A stretch of 64,000 nt of DNA from Adineta vaga. Taxonomy: Eukaryota > Rotifera. The stretch spans positions 11,842,001 through 11,906,000 of the forward strand of contig CP075492.1 of NCBI GenBank assembly GCA_021613535.1. Direction: 5' to 3'. A model generated the notes under the pieces. The model saw only the letters and a program-made list of their open reading frames with translations. It was not told where the DNA came from and ran no database searches. How positions within the stretch are numbered: position 1 is the first letter of the stretch; each line of letters begins with the position of its first letter. Of this stretch, positions 25,554 to 36,500 are shown piece after piece. The position numbers and the translations under genes are program-made.

Positions 25554-27845
25554 TCATTTGATCACATTTTGTATAAAAATCATAAACATAAATAAGCAGA
25601 GAAACAAAATCAACGTTTTATACATTGCATGTAAGGATAGTTTTCTCCAGAACTGTTTTCTGAAGTTCGTCTTCATCTTTTTAGTGGTGGAATCAGTATG
25701 CTTATTCAGTTCTAGTACAGCAGCGTTACCCGATGAAAGTGATGCTTCGTTAAAAATTTTTCTTGCTTCTTCATAATACATCAATGCTTGACTATATTCT
25801 CCACGATCCTCATATACTTCTCCCATGTTAAGATAAGTTACACCAAATTCAAAATGATTAATAGGCAATGTACGTTGCTGAATTTCTAACTGTTTCTCAT
25901 AATAATTTAGAGCTGTATCGTACTGCTTCAATCGCCAATAAGTAACTCCAATATTGCAATAAGCGAGCGAGACATAGCGATGATTGTTACCGAATTTGTT
26001 TTCGAAATATTCCAATGCTTTTTTCATAAAAACGAGTGCTATATTATACTCGCTGACTTTCTTTCCAAAATCTGAGAAAGTAGTGCCAACAATAAGATAC
26101 ATTAATGCTGTTTTCAAATGATCTTCACCATAGATACTTTGGTATGTCTCTAAGGCTTTTTTCATATATTCAAGAGTATGCTGTTCATCCATCTTTCGTC
26201 GATAGCAAATACTAAGACTTCTGTAACAATCTGCAATATATGAATCTTGCATAGGAATATTGTGATATAATAAAAGGGCTTTTTCAGCGTATATAATTCC
26301 AGAATCATAATCACCTTTTTCTCTATAGACATCAGAAAGTCCTTGGCAACATTTAGCATTTGTCAAAAAATCATTGGCTGAAATTTTGCTCATCGCTTCT
26401 TCATAAATGTATTGTGCTTCATCATGTTTACCCATTATACATAGTAGATCGCATAAAGAAAATATATCTGTTTCACTTTGCATTGTATCTTTTATATGAT
26501 CAAACACTTCTTTTAACGAATAATTATCTTTTCCACAAAGTCTCAATCGCATCAACCAATATTGACTATTACATACGTGTTTTGCATTTACACTTTCTAT
26601 GGTAAATATAGAACCCAACATGAATAAACTTTCTTTTTCGTCAGGAAAATAGCTTATATCACTTATTTTTGCAAATGGCTGTGCTCTCATTATAACTGTT
26701 TCATCGATTGAAATTTCTAATATTAGTGGTACTAAATTTTCTGTATTCAATATATTAATCTCATTTTCAATTGATGGCAGCAGTGAAAATACATATTCTT
26801 TATTAGCTGATGTTGATAAAAAGCTGCTCATTGATATATGATCATTAATTGATAATTGTAACTTTTGTAATTCATCATTTGATATTAGTTGAAATCGATA
26901 AACTTTAGTCAGACCATAATCGCTTTTTTGTTGTAATGAATCAAGTTCTAAATATAACTGTTGAATAAACCAACGCAATCTATAAATATTATAAATATCT
27001 TCGTTTCTCAGTGCTTGATTTAATACTCTGTAGAATAAACTATCGCTTGTATACCATCTCAATGCTTTGTAAGATGAACGATCAGTTTTAAATTTATTTA
27101 TATCATCTACATACGATGAGTTTATTGCATATCGTGTATAGAGGTATTCGACAAATTCATCTTCATTAGATGGCATACGCAACAATGCTTCAATAAATGA
27201 TTGGAAAAAAATAAAACTTCCATTGATATCCATTGAAGATTTTCCATGATTCGATTGTTTACGTTTTGATCTAAATATTGATGTTGGCATCATGGTTTGA
27301 TTTTCAATCTTTTGAATTTTTTCCTGTTCATGTACAATACGTTGAATTACTTCTTCGTGACTGTGCTCCACACTCATAATCTTAAATAATTAAGAAATGA
27401 TATTATCTTAGTGATTTTTCAAAAGTAGTATAAGATTTTCTTTACTGACCTTCTTGTAATTTTTAGCCCATTGTTGATCCTCATTTTTGTGCATACTATA
27501 GATTAATATAGATCGTACTTGATGCAAATTGTCTACTAAAGGAATGATTTGACGACTATCATAGCATCCAACAATTAATATAATTCTCTTGTTTGAACTT
27601 TGCTGTTGAATATACTGAACACATGGTTCAACTCCATCAAAATGCTTGTGTGACATATTGATATCTTGCAGGTTTCGGTCTATATGGTTACTCATCTCAT
27701 GTACATGTTTACCAAACCATACTATGTAAATAGTTTTATAGATTTCTCTCTTGATACTTATTTGAGACTGCGAAGTTAATGAGAAATTAGACGCTTCACT
27801 TGTGATTCTTGACATTGTTGCTTCGTCTGAATCTGATATTTTCAT
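25554..27845 (-). CDS. Tail-anchored mono-ADP-ribosyltransferase with receiver-like N-domain and TPR array
   Basis: Two exons (27845-27450 and 27380-25554; intron 69 bp), 740 residues. Residues about 30-135 resemble a small alpha/beta domain (KTIYIVWFG, then RIILIVGCYDSRQIIPL and HKNEDQQWAKNYKK) that I associate with bdelloid ART/TPR proteins. An ARTC-type catalytic domain follows at about 200-400, with the R-S-E signature: Arg near 240 (ALRWYTSDSLFYR), SMSSFLSTS near 321, and ExE in FPDEKESLF near 380. About 430-690 is a run of TPR units of kinesin-light-chain type (YEKALEYFENKFGNNH-like). The C-terminus has a basic stretch and a 19-residue hydrophobic helix (TLILFLCLFMFMIFI) five residues from the end, the layout of a tail anchor. 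It should transfer ADP-ribose from NAD to protein; the target is unknown. All catalytic residues are present. Confidence 0.83.
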
Positions 27846-29827
27846 TGTTTTCTCTAGTTATTGTTTGAAAATAGATACGTCAGAATAGTACAATCTAGGA
27901 AAGATATTCAAAACAACCATTCAATGACTTTTTGATTCTTATCTTATGATTGAAAAACGACTAATACGGAAGAATTAGGAATGCATCAGTACGAATTCGA
28001 CTGAATTTCGAGGAAAAAAGTGTCAAACAATCCTCTAATCAAGATTTATCAATTTCACTAGGTACCAGTTCGATTGGATGATTCAGTCGGATTGGAACCG
28101 AGCGCATGCCTCTGACATAGATATTTCTATATTAGTGCGTGACTGTATCTTTACAAGTAATTACTATTCAAAAGGACGAAGAAAGTATAATATAGTTGCG
28201 ATTTGTTCTGAAGAATAAAGGTTTATACAAACATAATAAGGTCTTATAAAGTTCTATATTGACTCAGAAATCATGACGAATAGGTCACAGTACTAACGTA
28301 AGTAACAAATTTTATACGACAGAAATTTAGCAGCGAAATATATTCTTATAGTTAATAAAAGTACAAAACATAAATTTTTTATTTGTAGTACGACAACTAT
28401 TTTAGGAATTCGTCAATAACTTCTTAATCTTTTATTGGATCCTCAGAAGTTTATGAAAATTTTATATATAATAAAAATAGTTTACTACCAGTTACAGTTT
28501 CCTGCTACTTGGCGATTCTCATATATAATAATTTCGACTCGTTTTGAAAAAGCACCAGAAGTTTATGTAACTCATGCAAAAATAAAAGCGCCAAAAGCAA
28601 AAAAGTCGATTAAGGGAATATTGAAAATGTTTTAATGCAGCTCTGGCATAAATATTTATAGAGAAGTAAAAAATGTGGGTACCATTATATATTATTCACG
28701 CATGCATTGTTATTCATAAATTTGGTAGGAAGAAAAAATGTCGAAGATGGATAATAAATCGACAATTTAATAGGGACACCAGCTACGCAAACTATTAACA
28801 TACCATTAAAATAAGTAAATATTACTGAGAATCATTCGCGTAATATTATATAGTAAAAGAACGAATCAAAGCTTCTTATACATTAACGGTCTTATCAATA
28901 TACTTTTTACTTGAATGCTATTTTGCTGGTCGAGCAACATTTAATCAATAAAACTTTCGTCGAAAGTTAATTAGACTCTCCTCTATAATAAAAGACGCTA
29001 GAGGGTGTGGGTGTGGGTGTCTCTCTTCTTTATCCACACCAACACCCACCCTTAGGCATGATTAGTAGCGGCGCCAGAATCTTTCATTGTGGTGGGCTTA
29101 GCCCACCCACACCCACCCTCAAGGATCTCCTAGATGATTATAATGTCTTTTTTTTAGTATAATAGTTCATTATATTGTTCTTTCAAGTACATATGTACTT
29201 AAGTAATTATACCATTTTAGTTTCTTTCGTATCACCCTCCCTTCAGTCGAGGGAAAAATCATCTAATAAATCAAATAAAGAATCGTATCAACACAATTGT
29301 GGTCACACCAACTAGTTGTATAAATCCATCACAAGTACCATCAAACATGCAATCTGTAATGTCAAACTTGATAATTGAATTGAACTATTCTTCAACTCGT
29401 AGCACTGTAATGTGTCCAGGCAGGAGAACATGCTTTTGCCGCTCATATAAAGTATATGGCTATTTTAGAAGCGTCGTTCTAAAAATCGATTTGAAATGCT
29501 CATGCATGGTGATCGAAACCACCGATGAAACATATGTGTTAGAGCCAATTGAACGAAAGCAGTCTCATATAAGTATCCAAATAAAATTCTCATCCATCCT
29601 TTTGTCTTCACTACCCATATGGTTGAATATGTGAATTCGAACTTCAAGTTATACGTGCATGGATTGTCTATCATTACTACTTGTTGCTACTACAAGAATG
29701 ATTCATAGTAAACATTCGAAAAAGTTACTTGAATGTACGCTAAAGTTGGACGAATTTTATTATGTTTGTTAAAGATAAAAATAGATAAATAGAAAGAAAT
29801 ATACAATGATTTGTGTGTCATTCTGTT
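27846..29827. other. Gene-poor region with telomere-like tracts
   Basis: About 2 kb between two minus-strand rotifer-type genes. Short frames at 28435-28635 and 29299-29634 on plus lack an ATG and known domains; they may be decayed exons or chance. The middle carries three G/C-rich tracts built on TGTGGG or its complement (29003-29118). Confidence 0.45.
29003..29118. repeat. Interstitial TGTGGG telomere-like tracts, opposed orientations
   Basis: Tract A (29003-29020) is GGGTGTGGGTGTGGGTGT. Tracts B (29034-29051) and C (29102-29118) are C-rich complements containing CCCACACCC-type units. A and B face each other across 13 bp and could pair as an imperfect hairpin. TGTGGG is the telomeric hexamer reported from bdelloid rotifers. 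The tracts are far too short to be a functional telomere and lie well inside the window. Confidence 0.7.
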
Positions 29828-30815
29828 CTATTTAAAATGATTTTCAATTCGTAAAAGCCAACAACTTGCATTTACAATATATCGTGCTGTACCTGCCGCA
29901 TCCCAATTGATGTATAATTTTGTGAAACCACAATCTAAACACAATCGTCCTTCGTTTGATGTGGATGCAGGTGGATCATATACAGAAATACATGTATTAC
30001 CATCACTCGCTGTTGCTATAGGAACGAATATCTTACGACTTTTTGACGTTGAATATACTGGATGACATACAGTAATACCTTCAAATAAATTTCTAATTCC
30101 TGTAAATATGTCATGTTGACCAAAATATCCTTTTTGTTCCCGGCCATCTTCTTTATATGTCATAGTATTTCCACCATAATAATTTCCTTTCACAGTAATA
30201 CCAAATTTTTTAGTTTGAAGAAATTCATTTACATGACATACATAATGGTGTGTTATCAGCAAATAAAAATATTGCACCACCATTTGAATGAAAGTTTATT
30301 AAAGATGAAGTAAACTCTAGATTTGGATTAGAATTAGAACTGATAATCCATGCAACTTGATAATGATTTGAAGAAAGTTCTTTCATACATTCATCTTCAG
30401 TTTTGACAAGTTTTACTTGAAAACCTTTTATTTTCAATTCGTCAATTGGTATTTGCATTGCTGCATCATTAAATTGAAAATCAGTATAGAATTGTGCAAT
30501 TAAAATATTAAATCCCATAAATGCTCCATCTCGTCCTAAATCATATTCTCTTCCTATTGGATTATAATATCGATCATATGCAAGAGCATCATTAATATCA
30601 CTTTTGCCTACAACTTCATTGTATGCTTGTATTGGTACTGACGTAGTAGTAGTAGTAGTGCTAGTCTTAGTAGTCGATGATGATAAAACTGTACATTGTT
30701 TAATTGTTCTTTTCTTCTTTTTAATAACTTTTTTTCTAATAGAACGTGATGTACTAGTTTTAATCTCTGATGATTTTAATTGACGTGCTAATGTAGCACG
30801 AGTTACAGCAACCAT
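29828..30815 (-). pseudogene. Rotifer-type protein of unknown function, one-base frame break
   Basis: Two overlapping frames make one protein-like product of about 320 residues. The first (from 30815) has a basic, Thr-rich N-terminus and a poly-T run, then an alpha/beta domain with GFQVKLVKTEDEC, YQVAWIISS and NGGAIFLFADNTP, a pattern like the class I glutamine-amidotransferase fold (inference). The second continues with HVNEFLQTKKFGITVKGN, FGQHDIFTGIRNLFEG, and a C-terminus with GRLCLDCGFTKLYINWD and ARYIVNASCWLL. The switch lies near 30236-30252, where no usable intron fits, so one base appears lost or gained. Both halves stay well preserved, so the break is recent or a sequencing error; if it is an error this is an intact gene. 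I recall similar proteins in bdelloids, but cannot name the family. Confidence 0.6.
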
Positions 30816-31571
30816 GATTTGAAGAAGTAATAATCAAATAGATAATGAGAAATCTAAAAGAAAATGTATTGTAAGAAGTTAATATATCAATAAAGTTGTA
30901 GAATGAACTGTATTGTATGTGTGATAGTAAAAAACGAGAATTTATATGTCAAAATTTGGTGTGGATGCTTCTGTCAAAAGTAATGTCACCATAATAGTGT
31001 GACTATTGTGCGATGACACGTAATTACGTAATTGTTCATTGATTTGTTACTAGATACTCTTTCAAACATCTGGGTTTGTTCATCTTTTATCATACTAGTT
31101 AGAGATTGTTGAGATCTTATTGAGTTCATTTGTTTTATTCTTCTAATTATAATTGTCTTGTTTGATCGAATTATGAAAAAAATAGATTTTCGAAGTATTT
31201 CATAGATTCTTGATTAATTTCAGATAGTATGAGTTGAGATACTTTGATATATAGTAGCGAAAACAATTCAGAGTAGTCACATTTGGATTCTCGATACTTC
31301 ATGTAAGCCAAAGCAGATGTCGCCTACAAACAATGGAACATCATTCATAAATTTGACATACGCCAACTCATCCACATTGGTGATTCTACTAACCGTTGGA
31401 AATCTATATTCTATGTCTCATCATCAGATCAGATCAGATCAGATCACTTTTCGAATTCGAATTTGAGATTAAAAATCAAATTTCTTTCCTCGTTCATTCA
31501 TTAAAGATTCATCTAAAGATATATATTTATTACAGATGATGAACTATCGGAAAAGATAATGTGTGATTAAA
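30816..31571. other. Intergenic, divergent promoters
   Basis: About 750 bp between the divergent rotifer-type gene and MGAT1. It includes four CAGAT units at 31425 and an acceptor-like TTTATTACAG ending at 31535, 36 bp before the MGAT1 start. No coding exon is seen. Confidence 0.5.
31425..31445. repeat. (CAGAT)4 microsatellite
   Basis: Four perfect tandem CAGAT pentamers in the intergenic region upstream of the MGAT1 homologue. Confidence 0.9.
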
Positions 31572-33353
31572 ATGCGATCAATTCTTAAGAAAATTTTTAT
31601 TACGACAGGTGTCTTCTTTCTTATCAATATACTTCTATTAATCAGTCTTAAAGGTTTTCATACACCAGCAAATAAACATGAACCGGTAGCATTATAAGAA
31701 AAGAAAAGTTAATATTTGTTTTATGAACAGATTTTTGTTTAGGGTCCACCTATTCTCGAACCAGTTAATCCAAAATTTCGACCAGTAGTTACGTCGACCG
31801 TACCACTTGATAAATCTTTTTCATCGATATCAGTAAATTCTTCGAAATTGTCTATGACGATACAATTCACTCTTTCTTTAATTTAGAAATTTGATACAAT
31901 TTTACCTGTTGTTGTTTTTGGTTGTAATCGACCACGTGCTCTTCAAACACATATCGAAGCACTTCTTCGGTTTATTAAACAAACATTTCTCATTATTTAT
32001 CTTGCGTTTATTAATTTAGAATTCGTAAAAATCCTGAATTACATCCAATTATCGTCAGTTTAGATTGTCATAATGATGATACCATTCAAGTTGCTAAGAA
32101 ATTCGGCGATAAAATTAAAACCATTATTGAAGTATATATGTTTTACTTATTTTCATTGAATCGAAACATTATTCAAAACTATTTAGTTACCCGATCTTGG
32201 TCCAATTCATGTTCCTTCACAATTTGAACACATGTCTGGATATTATAAAATAGCACGACATTATAACTATTCAATTAATTATGTTCTTTATCATCTTAAT
32301 TATGATGCACTTATTATCACGGAAGGTTAGTCTATATTAAATATGATACAAATATGTAGATTTTATTTACAGATGATTTGGAAATATCACCTGATTTTCT
32401 TGATTATTTTCAAACACTATATCCATTGTTAGTACATGATAAAACAGTATGGTGCATTTCAGCATGGAATGATAATGGTATTGATAAAAAAATTGCACGA
32501 GATTCAAGTAAACAAAAAGAATTTTTTGCAAACTGTTGATCTATGCATGTATTGTGTAGCTCTTCTTCATCGTACGGATTTTTTTCCTGGTCTTGGTTGG
32601 TTATTACCAAAAACGATTTGGAATGAAATCAAAGGAAAATGGCCTTCAGGGTAAATTTAAAGAATAGGAAAATATAATGATATGATGAATATTTTGTGTT
32701 CAAAGGTTTTGGGATGATTGGATGAGATTACCCGAACAACGTCGTGATCGTGCTTGTATTCGACCAGAAATATCACGTACAGCAATATCACCTGAAGGAA
32801 AAAAAGGTGTTAGTCAGTATGTATTTGAATTTTACGGAAAAAGGAAAAATGTTTTTGCACAGATTCGATTTCTAGAGGTCAACATTACGAGAAATATTTG
32901 AAGAAAATAGTTAAAAATAATGATCCAGTCGATTGGAAATCAATTGATATTAGTTACTTGACAAAAGTATGAAAAAAAAATCGATTTGTCTGAAATAAAA
33001 GTTGAACGTATTTATTTTTCTGTTTAGGACCGATATGATCCAATGTTTCAAGCACGTGTTGATGCTTGTCAAGTTATCACTGTATCCGATTTGGGACATT
33101 TACAAAATGATATGAAATGTGCCCAAATACGTTATAGTAATGAGAAAGAATTTGTTGCTATAGCTAATACTTTGGAAATAATGAATGATTTTAAGGTTAG
33201 TTAGAAAAATTCTATCGAAAATGTTCTTCTAAGTGAATCATTTGATTTTAGAGTAACGTGCCTCGAACAGCCTATCGCGGTGTTGTCCAATGTCAATATG
33301 GTTCAACAACGATCTATGTCACACCGACTCAACGACCGTGGAAAGGCTATTGA
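31572..33353 (+). CDS. MGAT1: N-acetylglucosaminyltransferase I (MGAT1)
   Basis: Golgi type II membrane glycosyltransferase (GT13) that adds GlcNAc to Man5GlcNAc2, opening complex N-glycan synthesis. Residues 1-8 are a short basic cytoplasmic tail and the signal anchor is [16 protein letters not shown]. The catalytic domain begins with [12 protein letters not shown], then [15 protein letters not shown], the metal-binding acidic motif [12 protein letters not shown] (EDD), [49 protein letters not shown] and EISRTAISP. The C-terminal exon has [15 protein letters not shown]. All introns I checked (31686-31742, the one after ISIS, and LLR|IRK) keep the frame. The start at 31572 is the ATG just before the signal anchor. 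The stop at 33351 is 204 bp before the next gene on the same strand. Confidence 0.95.
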
Positions 33354-33557
33354 TACGCAGTATAACATAAATAATACTTCAATTGTTGAAATTTTTGTTT
33401 GTTTTTTCCTTTTTAACTAAACTTGTGAGCTCAATTGTGATAAAAAAAAAGCTGGTTTTATTCATTTCTTATCTCAATTCTAACTTATCTGATCGTACAT
33501 CTGTTTTATAAATAATCTCATAGAAAACAAAAGAAGAAATCGACAACATTGTTTCAG
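33354..33557 (+). promoter_or_regulatory. Short intercistronic gap ending in a 3' splice acceptor at the POLG start
   Basis: Only 204 bp separate the MGAT1 stop from the POLG ATG, both on plus. The last bases are TTGTTTCAG and the ATG follows at once. This is the sequence of a 3' splice site with no donor needed upstream if the exon is a spliced leader; a leader intron is the alternative. Confidence 0.45.
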
Positions 33558-36500
33558 ATGATTCTCAGACAATGTCTGTCAAATCGTTTTCGACAAATAT
33601 CTTGTTTTTCTTTAATTCGTTGTTGTTCACAATCAACACGTCGACAGAATCCATTAAGTATTCAAATGTTGAGTGCGAAAATGCATGAAAAATTATTTTC
33701 ATCAGCTGGTGAACCAAAATATTCACCTGATAAGGTTAAAAAATCAGAAACGCATCTGAAAGAATTTGATCTTGGTTCGAACTCAAGTGAAGTATTTGCA
33801 GATATTGAATTTGATTTACCTCAATTAGAGGGAAAAACATTGGATGAACATTTTCAAAGTATCGCAAAAAAGCAATCAAAACCTTATGTTCAACTTATTG
33901 AAGAATTAATTGCCGCTGATATACCACCACAACCGACGACATGGTCAAATGCAAAAGGATGGACAAAGTCTGTATATCCGACTAGATTAAAGTTTATCTA
34001 ATTATTTTTCTATCACAAGGTATTCAAATGATGGTCGACCTCCAGTTTCTGTTCAGTATCCAGATGAAAAAGTCCTGGTATTTGATGTGGAAACATTAGT
34101 TTGTGAAGGAAATTTTTCTGTTTTGGCAGTTGCACTTTCACCTAAGCATTGGTTTGTGATTTGAGTGGTACACTACGTACACAGACATTTAGAATTATCA
34201 ATCTTTATCTTTCTTTTTTGCACAGGTATACTTGGTGTAGTTCACGTTTGACTGATGAAGAATTTCGATTGAAATCGAATGTAGAATTAAATGATATGAT
34301 ACCCATGGAATCTGAACCATCAAAACCATCACTTGTGATTGGTCATAATGTGGCATTTGATCGTACCTATATAAAAGAACAATATCAAATTGAAGTGAGT
34401 ACGATAAATTCATTGAATGAATACACAACATCGATTTATGATTAGAAAACAGCAATGTGTTTTCTCGATACAATGAGTTTACATATAATGTGTTCTGGAT
34501 TTACGCATGCACAACGAATGCAATATCAAGCATTTGAAAAAGGTTCAATAGTAAGAACAAGTGAAAAAGAAGATATAATTGAAGGTGACATTGATGAACA
34601 AAATTTAGCTATGTTATTGGCTAGTGAAAAAGAAAAAGATTTTAAAGCATATGCAAAAATGAAGAATATGCAAGTATGGTCATATACAAATCTTGATCTC
34701 AGATATTATATTGTTCATTTTGTATGAATTTTAGAATCAACAATGGAGATCGAAAAGTAGTTTAAATAATCTTGTATCTGTACATAAACTCTATTGTCAG
34801 CCGACAACACCATTAAGTAAAGCAATGCAAAAAATTTTTGTCGAAGGTAATATGTCAGATGTACGAGAAAATTTCCAGGTAAATTGATTCTTCTTTAATA
34901 ATAATATGAGTCTATTTCACATTATTATTCAAAGAATCTGATGACTTATTGTGCCAATGATGTTAAAGCAACATTTGAAATCATACAAAAACTATATCCA
35001 ATGTTTAAAGAACGGTAGTTAATTTGATTTATATTTTCTTTTTAATATACGTATAGGATTGTGATCTAGATTTCCTCATCCAGTAACATTCAGTGGTATG
35101 CTTGAAATGAGTCGAATGATTTTACCGATTAATAAAAATTGGTCAAGATTTATTCATGAAGCTGAACGAACATATGAAAATATTAATTCAGATATTCAAC
35201 ATGTATTGATGCAAATTGCTAATGAAGCGTGTCAACAACTCATTGATGAAAAGTATGACAGACAAACCAAATTTCATTCATTTGTATTCGATTTGGTATT
35301 AGATATAAGAAAGATCCTTGGTTATGGGATCTGGATTGGAGTACTCAAAAAATTCGTTTTCTTAAATCATCGAAAGCTAAATCAATCAAATCGGAAGTGA
35401 ATGAATCAGTTGAAAATCCAATCTTTAAAATTGCTGGAAATCGATGGCAAACAAAAATCATGACAGAAGATGATCCTGATGTGAAGCCTAGTCCTGCGGT
35501 ACAAAAAGTTCTAAATACATATTCTTCTTTATCAAAGATTCAACCACATATGCCAGGATATCCAAGGTAAGAAAGTTGTTATTCAAATACTATTCTTTCA
35601 TTCTGAAATACCACCATTTATTACAGTTGGTATCGTGATCTATGTATGAAATTGCCCAAGAATGAAACGAATGATGAAGAAGAAGAAGTAGCATGGAAAC
35701 CAGGACCACAAGTGATTTCAACAAAAATGCGAGTTGTACCCAAATTATTACGTCTGACTTGGCTTGGTTATCCTGTTCATTATGATGAGACACATGGTTG
35801 GGGTTATCTTGTACCAGGTGCGGATACTAAGGAAGAAGGAACAACAGATTTTCCTTATGAGTAAGTATATAGTGAAGAGTTTTCGTCAATATTGATTTAC
35901 TTTTTTTCGTAGAGCAATCGAAAAAGTATGTGAGGAGACAAAGCCATATGGACGTAGTACTACCAACATGGGATTACACGTAATTGATGATCGTCTGACA
36001 AGAATAGCACAAGAAATTGATGAACTACAAGCAAAACCTGATTCGCTTCTTATGGTGGAAAAATTAATCAAAGAACAGGAACATTTACTTAATGAACAAA
36101 AGAAATTATTGAAAACTGTATTTAATTTTCAATTATTAATTATTCAAAATCATATTTTCATTTTCTAGCATAAAAAAGGACTTCCAAACGATTTGCATTG
36201 CCCGATTCATCAAGGAAATGGACCTCATGCCGTAGCAAATGTACCTGGTTGTTGGTTTTTTAAAATACCACACAAAGTAAAGCAAAGAATTCTTTCTAAT
36301 TTTATTTTGATAATGTTTGATTATATAGGATGGCAATGAGAAAAATGTAGGTAATCCTTTAGCTAAATCCTTTAGTTCAAAAATAGCTGATGGAACATTG
36401 CGTGCTCATGGTTCTACAGCTGCAAAATGGTTACTCGAATGGAGTAAGATGTTAAGTTATTGGGAAAATAATGAAAAACGAATCAAGTACGGTTTTGTTT

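Noticed and set aside
28435-28635. Plus-strand frame that ends in a lysine-rich tail
   Set aside because: Starts without an ATG, is not preceded by a clear exon, and matches nothing known to me.
29299-29634. Plus-strand frame with cysteines, and a minus-strand frame over the same DNA
   Set aside because: Neither has an ATG in good context nor a family motif; possibly a decayed exon but not supportable.
35250-35300. Apparent frameshift in POLG
   Set aside because: A 50-bp intron (GTATGA to TATTAG) restores EK|YKKDPW, so the gene is intact.
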